Shown one piece after another: positions 26,771 through 34,813 of a stretch of 64,000 bases of DNA. Positions within the stretch are counted from its first letter, which is position 1; each line of letters starts with the position of its first letter. The DNA is from Hyphomicrobiales bacterium. GTDB lineage: Bacteria; Pseudomonadota; Alphaproteobacteria; Rhizobiales; Aestuariivirgaceae. The notes under the pieces were generated by a model, which made no database searches, was not told the origin of the DNA, and saw only the letters and a list, made by a program, of their open reading frames with translations. The DNA is taken from assembly GCA_025363755.1 (NCBI GenBank), contig JANYLQ010000029.1, forward strand, positions 124,001 through 188,000, given 5' to 3'. The translations under genes were made by a program, and so were the position numbers.

Positions 26771-29149
26771 CTATTCTGCAGCTATTTTCATGGATTGCAT
26801 GGCCGTCCACACTGTCAGTGGCGTGGCTGGCATGGCGATGTCACGCACGCCCAAAGCATGGGTAATGGCGTTGATCACGGCAGGAGGAGCAGCAATGGCA
26901 CCCGCCTCGCCGCAGCCCTTCATGCCGAGCGGATTTGACGGACATGGCGTGCAGGTGAAGCCCAATTGGAAGTTTTCAATGTGAGGCATATTGGCGGCGC
27001 GCGGCATGTTGTAATCCATGAAGCTGCCTGTCAGCAGCTGACCGGAATCTTCATCATAGACAGCACCTTCAAGAAGGGCTTGGCCAATGCCTTGGGCAAC
27101 ACCGCCTTGCACTTGACCTTCAACGATCATCGGATTGATCAGATTGCCGAAGTCATCGACAGCTGTGTAGCTGGCAATTTTGGTGAGGCCGGTATCAACG
27201 TCCACTTCTACTTCGCAGATGTGAACGCCAGCTGGGAACACGAAGTTTGATGGATCGTGGAAGGCTGACTCTTTGAGGCCCAGTTCAATTTCAGACGTAT
27301 TGAACTTGTGGCCCAGATAAGAGGCCAAGGCCACTTCGCCAAAGCCCATTTTCTTGTCGGTGCCTTTAATTGTAAATGTACCGTCTTTGAACTCCACGTC
27401 ATTGACCGAGGATTCCATCACCGCCGCTGCAATCTTCTTGGCCTTGGCTTCAATTTTATCCAAGGCTTTGGAGATTGCCGTCATGCCAACCGCTCCCGAG
27501 CGTGAGCCATAAGTGCCCATGCCCATTTGCACTTTGTCAGTGTCGCCATGCACAATCAGCACATTGTTGATATCCACGCCTAAGCGTTCAGATACCAATT
27601 GCGCAAAGGTTGTTTCATGGCCTTGGCCGTGGCTGTGTGAGCCCGTGAGAATTTCCACGGTGCCAATGGGGTTGACGCGGACCTCAGCGGATTCCCATAA
27701 GCCAACACCTGCACCAAGCGAACCAACGGCTGCTGACGGGGCAATACCGCAAGCTTCGATGTAAGCTGAGAAGCCGACGCCACGCAGTTTGCCATTTTTT
27801 GCAGATTCCGCTTTGCGTGATGTAAAGTTTTTGTAGTCGGCCATGGCAAGGGCCTTATCAAGCGAAGCGCCATAATCGCCAGCATCATACATCATGATGA
27901 CTGGGGTTTGATGCGGGAAGCTGGTCACGAAGTTCTTCCGGCGGAACTCTGCTGGGTCCATCTTCAGTTCGCGCGCTGCGGTTTCAACAAGGCGTTCCAC
28001 GACATAAGTGGCTTCTGGGCGGCCTGCACCACGGTAGGCATCCACAGGAGCGGTGTTGGTGTAAATCGCATCCACCTCAACATAGATATTGGGGATGTTA
28101 TATTGGCCTGAGAGCAATGTTCCATAGAGATAGGTTGGAACGGCAGCCGAGAACGTTGAGAGATATGCGCCCATTGATGCTTTGGTATGAACGCGCATGC
28201 CGGTAATCTTTCCGCTCGCGTCCATCGCCAGTTCGGCCTTGGTTACATGGTCTCGGCCATGGGCATCGCAAAGGAAGCTTTCGGAGCGTTCGCCCGTCCA
28301 CTTGATCGGACGGCCACCGATAAATTTCGAAGCCCAAACACAGGCCACTTCTTCACCGTAAATAAAGATCTTGGAACCAAAGCCACCGCCCACATCTGGC
28401 GCAATCACGCGCAGCTTGTGTTCAGGTGCCAATCCGTGGAAAGCGGAGATCACCAGCCGTGCAACATGGGGGTTTTGGCTGGTGGTATAAAGCGTATAAC
28501 TTTCAGTGCCGGTGTCATATGAACCGATCGCCGCGCGTGGTTCCATTGCATTTGGGATCAGACGGTTATTGACGATATCCATCGATGTAACGTGCGCTGC
28601 TTTAGCAAAAGCCGCGTTGGTGTCGGCTTCGTTGCCGAGGCTCCAATTAAACACGCGGTTATCAGGAGCCAGGTCATGCACATTGGCCTTGGACTTCATG
28701 GCTTTGGCCACGTCCACGACGTGGGGCAGAACGTCATATGATACGACGATGGCCTGCGCAGCAGCGCGAGCTTGCTCTTTCGTCTCCGCTACGATGAGGG
28801 CAACTTGATCACCCACAAAGCGCACTTTATCAAGTGCTAACACGGGATGCGGGCCAGCCTTCATCGGCGAGCCATCCTTGGAGTGGATCATCCAACCACA
28901 AATCAAGCCGCCGAGTTTGTCTTTGGCCACATCTTCGCCAGTGAAAATGCCAACCACGCCGTCCATCTTGCGGGCCTTGGCAGTGTTGATGCCTTTTATT
29001 TTGGCGTGCGCATGAGGTGAGCGCAGAAAATAACCAATCGTTTGGTCTTTCAGATTAATGTCGTCGGTGTAATTGCCTTTGCCTGTAATGAAGCGAAGGT
29101 CTTCTTTGCGGCGCACTGATGCGCCAATGCCGGTTTTCGTATCAGCCAT
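26771..29149 (-). CDS. coxL: CO-dehydrogenase-like large (molybdopterin) subunit, form II CoxL
   Basis: 792-aa catalytic subunit. The active-site loop is AYRGAGR (371-377), the form II signature; form I CO dehydrogenases have AYxCSFR. Other cofactor motifs are present (DVGGGFGSK at 252-260 and GCGEAGAI near the C-terminus, which holds the catalytic Glu). Start at 29149 is chosen for its GGAAGAG site 8 bp upstream; a GTG at 29167 is possible. Form II enzymes have weak or no CO activity in several organisms and may oxidise aldehydes or heterocycles, so CO oxidation should not be assumed. Needs Mo and the cytosine dinucleotide cofactor. Confidence 0.93.
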   Translation of the reverse strand: MADTKTGIGASVRRKEDLRFITGKGNYTDDINLKDQTIGYFLRSPHAHAKIKGINTAKARKMDGVVGIFTGEDVAKDKLGGLICGWMIHSKDGSPMKAGPHPVLALDKVRFVGDQVALIVAETKEQARAAAQAIVVSYDVLPHVVDVAKAMKSKANVHDLAPDNRVFNWSLGNEADTNAAFAKAAHVTSMDIVNNRLIPNAMEPRAAIGSYDTGTESYTLYTTSQNPHVARLVISAFHGLAPEHKLRVIAPDVGGGFGSKIFIYGEEVACVWASKFIGGRPIKWTGERSESFLCDAHGRDHVTKAELAMDASGKITGMRVHTKASMGAYLSTFSAAVPTYLYGTLLSGQYNIPNIYVEVDAIYTNTAPVDAYRGAGRPEATYVVERLVETAARELKMDPAEFRRKNFVTSFPHQTPVIMMYDAGDYGASLDKALAMADYKNFTSRKAESAKNGKLRGVGFSAYIEACGIAPSAAVGSLGAGVGLWESAEVRVNPIGTVEILTGSHSHGQGHETTFAQLVSERLGVDINNVLIVHGDTDKVQMGMGTYGSRSGAVGMTAISKALDKIEAKAKKIAAAVMESSVNDVEFKDGTFTIKGTDKKMGFGEVALASYLGHKFNTSEIELGLKESAFHDPSNFVFPAGVHICEVEVDVDTGLTKIASYTAVDDFGNLINPMIVEGQVQGGVAQGIGQALLEGAVYDEDSGQLLTGSFMDYNMPRAANMPHIENFQLGFTCTPCPSNPLGMKGCGEAGAIAAPPAVINAITHALGVRDIAMPATPLTVWTAMQSMKIAAE

Positions 29150-29163
29150 GATAATCTCTTCCC

Positions 29164-29628
29164 TCACATATTCGCTGCGCCGGCCTGTACGGCCTTGACG
29201 ATGTTATGATAACCGGTGCACCGGCAGATATTGCCTGATAGCTCACGGCGGATGACGTCTTCGCTCACATTTTTGCCATTGCGTTTTACAATATCAATTG
29301 CAGACATAATCATTCCTGGCGTGCAGAAGCCGCATTGCAAACCGTGATGTTCCTTAAACGCAGCTTGCATGGCATGCAGATCACCACCCTTTGCCAAACC
29401 TTCAACGGTGGTCACCTCTGCACCCTCGCAAGCCACAGCCAGCGTTGTACAAGATTTAATCGCCTTACCATTTACATGCACAACACAAGCGCCGCACTGG
29501 CTCGTGTCACAACCAACATGCGTGCCTGTCATCCCTTGGTACTGGCGGATAAAATCGACCAATAAGGTACGCGCTTCCACGTCCCCGCTCACGGCTTTGC
29601 CGTTTAGCTTCATTTTAACAACGGACAT
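29164..29628 (-). CDS. coxS: CO-dehydrogenase-like small (2Fe-2S) subunit CoxS
   Basis: 154-aa iron-sulfur subunit with two [2Fe-2S] clusters: plant-type cysteines C40, C45, C48, C60 and the C-terminal helical set C99, C102, C135, C137 (CGFC and CRCTG). First gene of coxSLM, with GGAGG before the ATG. Its stop codon is 14 bp before the coxL start. Confidence 0.95.
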   Translation of the reverse strand: MSVVKMKLNGKAVSGDVEARTLLVDFIRQYQGMTGTHVGCDTSQCGACVVHVNGKAIKSCTTLAVACEGAEVTTVEGLAKGGDLHAMQAAFKEHHGLQCGFCTPGMIMSAIDIVKRNGKNVSEDVIRRELSGNICRCTGYHNIVKAVQAGAANM

Positions 29629-29774
29629 TTGGATCCTCCCAGATAATGTCTTAAAATTTTTGACGAGACATTTTTATCGTTCTTCGTCGGACTCGCATCA
29701 TCGCTCTAAAAATGTGTTTTAGTCTAGGGGTGATTTGGGGTTTGGGGAAAAAATATCGCACGTTGCTATGTTGT

Positions 29775-29803
29775 CCGCTCTGCCCACCAGCAGAGCAGAG
29801 CGG
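29775..29803. repeat. hairpin with a CGTCAT flank, possible half REP
   Basis: CCGCTCTGC (29775-29783) and GCAGAGCGG (29795-29803) pair perfectly. On the minus strand the stem is preceded by CGTCATTT, similar to the left border of the REP-like elements, but there is only one hairpin. It lies 25 bp after the stop codon of the dehydrogenase gene at 29828 and could be its terminator, although no U-tract follows. Confidence 0.45.
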
Positions 29804-29827
29804 AAATGACGAGACTGTTGGAGCGGA

Positions 29828-30985
29828 TTATCTCAAACTGGGCGGCCTTGCGTCTAACCATCTGCCGTCTTGCCCAGCAGAATCGACAGCTGCTTTAATC
29901 GCTGCAATGGAACGCAGACCATCGACGGCGCTTGGATAATGGCAGGCTAGCGGATTTGGCGTGCGATCTTCTTTCTTGGCGTGAATGACTTCAGATAGAT
30001 CAGAATAAATGTTCGCAAATGCGAGAGGCATGCCTTCGGCGTGGCCCATGGTAACGCGACTCGCGCGATCGGCTTCGGGGGAAAGGTCAGGCCCGCCGCG
30101 CTCGAGGACAGTTGTGCGGCCATTCAGTGGGGTCCAGTAAAGCTGGTTTGGCCATTCTTGGGCCCAGCGCAAGCCGCCTTTTTCACCGAAGACTTGTATG
30201 TTTAACCCGTGCATTCGGCCTACGGCGACCGAGCTTGTCCAGAGGCGCAACCTGGCACCACCGCTCATTTTGAAACTGACCATCGCATCATCTTCCAACG
30301 TACGCACATCAAGGCACGACGCGAAATCAGCCGTTAAAGATTCTGCGTCTTGGCCCGACACAAAACTCGCCATATGCAATGCGTGAATGCCGCAATCAGC
30401 AAACTGTGCAGAGATGCCAGCCATTGCAGGGTCGTAACGCCAGCGCACACGAGGATTATCTGCATCTGCGGCGTCGGCGTGAAAGCCATGTGCAAATTCG
30501 GCTTTGATCAAGCGCACTTTGCCCAAATCGCCCCGCGCCACCATGGCCCGCATATGGCGCACGAGTGCATAACCCGAATAGCCATAATTCACAGCACATA
30601 TGCTGCCGGTGCGTTTTGTCGTGGCCACAATGTCTTCAGCTTCTTCGACGGTAATCGTCATTGGCTTTTCGCAGAGCACGTTAAAGCCCGCTTCAAGGAA
30701 AGCTTTGGTGATTTCATAATGAGTAGAGTTTGGCGTGGCCACTGTAACCAAATCAACGCGGTCTGTGCGACTGCTTTCACCTTCCAACATTTCGCGCCAA
30801 TTTCCGTAGGCGCGGTCTTCGTGGATGCCCAGTTCCTGGGCATAGCTGCGGCCGCTTTCGGCATTGGCGTCAAGTGCGCCTGCTCTGAAATCATACAATC
30901 CGTCGAGTGCAGCGCTAATTCTGTGGGCTGGGCCAATTTGGCTGCCCCTGCCCCCGCCGATCATGCCCCAAGATAATTTTTTCAT
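29828..30985 (-). CDS. Gfo/Idh/MocA-family NAD(P)-dependent sugar dehydrogenase
   Basis: 385-aa oxidoreductase. N-terminal Rossmann motif GMIGGGRGSQIG (residues 7-18), catalytic Lys in CEKPMT and a C-terminal substrate domain with D-C-G-I-H-A-L-H. Start has GGGAAG 7 bp upstream. It follows a second enzyme of the same family by 12 bp. Such pairs often perform oxidation and reduction steps on cyclitols or keto-sugars; in this context an inositol isomer or inositol-like cyclitol is the best guess. Confidence 0.88.
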   Translation of the reverse strand: MKKLSWGMIGGGRGSQIGPAHRISAALDGLYDFRAGALDANAESGRSYAQELGIHEDRAYGNWREMLEGESSRTDRVDLVTVATPNSTHYEITKAFLEAGFNVLCEKPMTITVEEAEDIVATTKRTGSICAVNYGYSGYALVRHMRAMVARGDLGKVRLIKAEFAHGFHADAADADNPRVRWRYDPAMAGISAQFADCGIHALHMASFVSGQDAESLTADFASCLDVRTLEDDAMVSFKMSGGARLRLWTSSVAVGRMHGLNIQVFGEKGGLRWAQEWPNQLYWTPLNGRTTVLERGGPDLSPEADRASRVTMGHAEGMPLAFANIYSDLSEVIHAKKEDRTPNPLACHYPSAVDGLRSIAAIKAAVDSAGQDGRWLDARPPSLR

Positions 30986-30997
30986 TTATGTCTTCCC

Positions 30998-32113
30998 TTA
31001 AAAACTTGTCACTTCAACCCAGCGGCGCAATTCATGCGACGCCCAGGCGGCTTCAATTACTTGGTTCACTAACACTCCATCTCGGAATGTAGGCCAACGT
31101 GATTTACCCTCAGCAATTGATTCCAGAAAATCTTTTGCCTCGATGATGATTTGGTCTTGATAACCCGTGCCGTGGCCCGGCCCCAAGCAAAATGGTTCGT
31201 AATCCTTGTGTGTGGGGCCTGTTAGAATTTTTGTGAAGCCTTGGCGATTTGCCGCTGCACCACCCTTATAGAGCCAGAGTGCATTTTGATCTTCTTGATC
31301 AAACCGAATAGCACCTTTTGTACCAAAGATTTCATAGATGTAACCCATCTTGCGGCCTGTGGCGACGCGGCTGATGAATAACGAACCCATCGCACCCGAT
31401 GCAAAGCGACACATGATTTGCGCTTGGTCATCATTGGTCACAGGTTTTGGGCCTTCCGGCGAGGGCCGCATTCTATGAACGGTTTCAATGTCGGCTATCA
31501 GTGATGTGATAGGGCCAGCAAGTGCGAAAGCAGCGTTGATGATGTGGGGCGACAAATCTCCCATATTGCCGTTTGATCTGCCGCTGGCGCGCCAATTGAA
31601 GGCCAAGTTCGGATCAGCATAAAAATCTTCCGTGTGCTCGCCACGGAAAGATGTCATTTCACCAATTTCACCTGATGCAATGATCTCACGCGCCATTTGC
31701 GATGCGGGAGTGCGAATGTAATTAAATCCAGTCATATTGATAAGGCCGGACTGTTCGGCTGCGGCCATCATCATGCGACTGTCTTCAAGCCCCAAGCCCA
31801 ATGGTTTTTCGCATAAAACATGTTTGCCTTTTTGAAATGCAGCAATGGCAATTTCGCGGTGGGTTTCTTGTGGGCTGGCGATGACGATGGCTTCAACCTT
31901 TGGATCATCAACCAATTTGCGCCAATCTGATGTGGAACGTGCAAAGCCAAATTGACGAGCTTTATCGGCAGCGCCTTGGTCTGTTGTGGTGCAGATCATC
32001 TCTAAGCTGGGGCGCAACTTAGTGTCGAATATCGCACCTACTGCGGCCATCGCCACAGAATGTGCCTTACCCATATAGCCGCCGCCAACGATAGCTATAC
32101 CAATTTTAGTCAA
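30998..32113 (-). CDS. Gfo/Idh/MocA-family NAD(P)-dependent dehydrogenase
   Basis: 371-aa oxidoreductase with Rossmann motif GIAIVGGGYMGKAH near the N-terminus, CEKPLG and a DLSPHIIN segment that carries the active-site Asp and His. I place the start at TTG 32113, which has AGAGG 9 bp upstream; starts at 32149 or 32161 would put the perfect operator palindrome 32129-32146 inside the gene and add residues the family lacks. Divergent from the IolC-like kinase. Candidate inositol or keto-inositol dehydrogenase. Confidence 0.86.
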   Translation of the reverse strand: MTKIGIAIVGGGYMGKAHSVAMAAVGAIFDTKLRPSLEMICTTTDQGAADKARQFGFARSTSDWRKLVDDPKVEAIVIASPQETHREIAIAAFQKGKHVLCEKPLGLGLEDSRMMMAAAEQSGLINMTGFNYIRTPASQMAREIIASGEIGEMTSFRGEHTEDFYADPNLAFNWRASGRSNGNMGDLSPHIINAAFALAGPITSLIADIETVHRMRPSPEGPKPVTNDDQAQIMCRFASGAMGSLFISRVATGRKMGYIYEIFGTKGAIRFDQEDQNALWLYKGGAAANRQGFTKILTGPTHKDYEPFCLGPGHGTGYQDQIIIEAKDFLESIAEGKSRWPTFRDGVLVNQVIEAAWASHELRRWVEVTSF

Positions 32114-32128
32114 TTCATGAGCCTCTGA

Positions 32129-32146
32129 TTTGCAATCGATTGCAAA
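32129..32146. promoter_or_regulatory. perfect 18-bp palindrome, LacI-type operator
   Basis: TTTGCAATCGATTGCAAA is a perfect palindrome with a central CG, the hallmark of LacI-family operators. It lies between the divergent dehydrogenase and kinase genes, so a single repressor could control both arms. No LacI gene adjoins it; the nearest LacI-family gene in the window is the partial one at 63957. Confidence 0.8.
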
Positions 32147-32207
32147 CATCACACACCGCATTTAAGCTGAACCGTCAAGAACGACACGTTAGAAATTGTG
32201 AGCACAC

Positions 32208-33149
32208 GTGAAAAATATCAAAAACAAGCATTTTCTGGTTCTGGGCCGCGCAGGCCTTGATCTTTATGCCGATCCGCCGGGAACGCGGACTGAAGAGGCA
32301 ATGGGGTTTTCATCCGCGCTGGGTGGTTCAGCGGCGAATATTGCTGTGGCTATTTCAAAACTGGGCGGGCGGGCTTCGCTGATCAGCTGTGTTTCAGATG
32401 ATGCAGTTGGGCGTTACATTTTAAATCAACTGAAAGCTTATGGCGTTGCGTGTGATCATATGCATATCGTTGCAGGAGAAGCACGGAGCAGTTTGGCTGT
32501 GGTGGAAACCCGCGCTGAAAATTGCCAGTCGGTGATTTACCGCAACGGCGCTTCTGACTTTCAGTTGGATAACATGCATGTGCAGAATATTTCGTATTCC
32601 GATTACGGCGCATTGATTGTGACTGGAACAAGCTTGGCGGTTGAACCCTCTCGAAGTGCAACCCTACTCGCAATGAAACATGCGCGTGATGCTGGATTGC
32701 CTGTCGTCATTGACATCGATTATCGCCCTTATTCTTGGGCGAATGCGGATGAAGCTTCACAGATTTATTTAGGTGCTGCCGCAATGTGCAATATTGTGAT
32801 CGGCAATGATGTTGAATTTGGCGTAATGGGCGAAGGCCTAACGTTAGCGCGAAAACTTGTACAGTCAGCCGATGTTGTGATTTATAAAATGGGTGAGAAA
32901 GGTTCTATCACTTTAACTGGGCAGCAAGAGTTTGAGACTGGAATCTATCCCGTCACTGCACTCAAACCCACTGGGGCCGGCGATGCGTTTATGGGTGCAT
33001 TCATCACCAGTTGGGCAGATGGTCTCGATATCAAAACTTGCGTTAAGCGCGGTTCTGCAGCAGCCGCCATCGTCGTTACTAAAGTTGGCTGTGCGCCAGC
33101 GATGCCCGAAGCAAAAGAACTCGATCAATTTATGAAAGACCATGCCTGA
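32208..33149 (+). CDS. PfkB-family kinase, IolC-like (5-dehydro-2-deoxygluconokinase)
   Basis: 313-aa ribokinase-family enzyme. Near the N-terminus GRAGLDLYADP and SSALGGSAANIAVAI mark the substrate lid; YRNGASDF is typical of IolC; the PTGAGDAF motif near residue 255 holds the catalytic Asp. Start is GTG at 32208. Alphaproteobacterial IolC is often fused to a C-terminal DUF2090 domain; this one is not, and a separate aldolase gene follows two genes later. Predicted product: 2-deoxy-5-keto-gluconate 6-phosphate. The gene overlaps the next by one base (TGATG). Confidence 0.85.
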   Translation: MKNIKNKHFLVLGRAGLDLYADPPGTRTEEAMGFSSALGGSAANIAVAISKLGGRASLISCVSDDAVGRYILNQLKAYGVACDHMHIVAGEARSSLAVVETRAENCQSVIYRNGASDFQLDNMHVQNISYSDYGALIVTGTSLAVEPSRSATLLAMKHARDAGLPVVIDIDYRPYSWANADEASQIYLGAAAMCNIVIGNDVEFGVMGEGLTLARKLVQSADVVIYKMGEKGSITLTGQQEFETGIYPVTALKPTGAGDAFMGAFITSWADGLDIKTCVKRGSAAAAIVVTKVGCAPAMPEAKELDQFMKDHA

Positions 33150-33991
33150 TGCATATTCCACCATACGATAACAAAAACAAAGCCATCGTCGATGTAGATG
33201 ATGCGCGCGTGCCGCTTAATTATTTTAACATCGTAAAACTGAAGCGCGATCAGGTTTTTGAATATCGTGTGCCGGGTTATGAAACGGCAATTGTCCCAGC
33301 CACGGGAACGATTGAAGTTTCTGTTGAAGGCGAGAATTTCGAAAACATCGGCAATCGCGGTGTTGATGTATGGGACGGCGAACCGGAGGGAGTTTATGCG
33401 CCCACCGCTTCAAAAGTTCGCATGGTATGCAAATCGGATACTGCAGAAGTGTTTGTGGCGGGCGCAAAGTTTGATCAAGTGCTTGCACCCTTTGCGGTTC
33501 GAGCGGCAGATATTGATAAAATTCAATATGGCAGTGATGACACCAAGACCCACCGCAAGATCAAACATATTTTCGGCACGAAATATAAAGACCGCGTTGG
33601 GCGCTTGCTGGTTTCGGAATTGTTCACGGTTGGTCAAGGCGGCTGGTCGGGGTTTCCACCGCATAAGCATGACACAGACCGTCTTCCCCTCGAAACGCGC
33701 CATGATGAAACTTATAATTTCCGCTTCCGCCCCAATCATGGGTTTGGCATGCAACTGGTGCAGCGCGAGGATGGTAAGGTGGGCGATGCTTACCATATCA
33801 TCGATGGTTCCACGATTGTGCTCGACAAAGGCTATCACCCTTGCGTGGTGGGGCCGGGATATGAAATGTATTATTTCACTATTCTTGGCGGCCTTAGCCA
33901 GCGCTCATTGGTGCAATTTTTCCAACCTGTGCATGCCTATCAAGTGGAAACCATTCCCGGCATAAAAGATATGATCGCGAAATTTAAATGA
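33149..33991 (+). CDS. IolB-like 5-deoxy-glucuronate isomerase
   Basis: 280-aa bicupin isomerase of the IolB family. The hallmark segment WSGFPPHKHD (166-175) and TRHDETYNFRF (183-193) contain the likely metal ligands H172, H174 and Glu187, with a further His in the late GYHPCVVGPGYEMYYF stretch. IolB converts 5-deoxy-glucuronate to 5-dehydro-2-deoxy-gluconate, the substrate of IolC. It lies between the kinase and the aldolase with overlapping ends on both sides. Confidence 0.88.
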   Translation: MHIPPYDNKNKAIVDVDDARVPLNYFNIVKLKRDQVFEYRVPGYETAIVPATGTIEVSVEGENFENIGNRGVDVWDGEPEGVYAPTASKVRMVCKSDTAEVFVAGAKFDQVLAPFAVRAADIDKIQYGSDDTKTHRKIKHIFGTKYKDRVGRLLVSELFTVGQGGWSGFPPHKHDTDRLPLETRHDETYNFRFRPNHGFGMQLVQREDGKVGDAYHIIDGSTIVLDKGYHPCVVGPGYEMYYFTILGGLSQRSLVQFFQPVHAYQVETIPGIKDMIAKFK

Positions 33992-34812
33992 CCGTTGCCA
34001 ATCTCGTAGATGTATTGAAGCCTGCCCTTGCTGGTCGATATGGTGTGGCTGGTTTGGTGGTGCTCGGTTGGGAGGATGCGCGGGCTTATGTGGAGGCTGC
34101 TGAAGAATTAGACGTTTCTGTTATTCTTCAAGCTGGCCCCGGCTGTCGCAAGCACACTCCTGTTCCGATCTTGGGAAAAATGTTTCGGCATTTGGCCGAG
34201 CAAGCGAAGGTGCCCGTAGTGTGCCATATTGATCACGCTCTGACGATTGAAGAATGTATTTTAGGTATCGACAATGGATTTACTTCCGTGATGATAGATG
34301 GTTCGGCCCTGCCAATTTCTGAAAATATTGAACTCACCGCACGCGTGGTTGAGATTGCACATCGCGCCAATGTTTCAGTTGAGGGTGAAGTTGGTGTTGT
34401 GGGTTATATGAGTGGAGCTGCATCCGCACACACTGCACCAGCAGATGCGCAGCGCTTTGATGAAGAGAGTGGTGCTGATGCATTGGCCATCTCGATCGGC
34501 AATGTTCATCTCAACACTGAGAAAACGTCCGGCATCAATTTTGAAGTTTTACGCGCTATCGAAGCTGTTACGCGATTGCCACTCGTGTTGCATGGTGGCA
34601 GTGGCATTCCTCTCGATGTTCGCGCGAAGTTGGCACATGAAACCCGCGTGAAGAAATTCAACATCGGAACTGAACTGCGTTTAGCGTTTGGCACATCGCT
34701 CAGAAAATACTTGAGTGAAAACCCGCAAATCTTTGATCGGAATATGATTTTGGGTACAACAAGTGGGGATATGAAAGCTGAAGCGAAGAAGATTCTGCTT
34801 GGGTTAGTTTAA
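33988..34812 (+). CDS. class II ketose-bisphosphate aldolase family, IolJ-like
   Basis: 274-aa Zn-dependent aldolase of the FbaA/GatY/KbaY family. H80-I-D82-H83 gives the catalytic Asp and first Zn ligand; H174 (GNVHL) and H202 (LHGGSG) complete the site. Overlaps iolB by 4 bp, so it is the third step of the same operon: cleavage of 2-deoxy-5-keto-gluconate 6-phosphate to dihydroxyacetone phosphate and malonate semialdehyde is the expected reaction. Other ketose phosphates remain possible. The 3' end is one base from the convergent DUF4432 gene, the stops lying in a 14-bp palindrome TTAGTTTAAACTAA. Confidence 0.87.
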   Translation: MTVANLVDVLKPALAGRYGVAGLVVLGWEDARAYVEAAEELDVSVILQAGPGCRKHTPVPILGKMFRHLAEQAKVPVVCHIDHALTIEECILGIDNGFTSVMIDGSALPISENIELTARVVEIAHRANVSVEGEVGVVGYMSGAASAHTAPADAQRFDEESGADALAISIGNVHLNTEKTSGINFEVLRAIEAVTRLPLVLHGGSGIPLDVRAKLAHETRVKKFNIGTELRLAFGTSLRKYLSENPQIFDRNMILGTTSGDMKAEAKKILLGLV

Positions 34813-34813
34813 A

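Noticed and set aside
26771-29149. True form I aerobic CO dehydrogenase
   Set aside because: The active-site loop is AYRGAGR, not AYxCSFR, and the gene order is S-L-M, not M-S-L.
30350-30976. A 208-codon plus-strand frame opposite the Gfo/Idh/MocA gene
   Set aside because: Rich in His, Cys and Ala as expected for the complement of a coding frame; no start signal; the minus-strand gene has clear family motifs.
32114-32161. Longer Gfo/Idh/MocA protein starting at 32149 or 32161
   Set aside because: It would place a perfect 18-bp operator inside the coding region and lacks a ribosome site; TTG 32113 has one.
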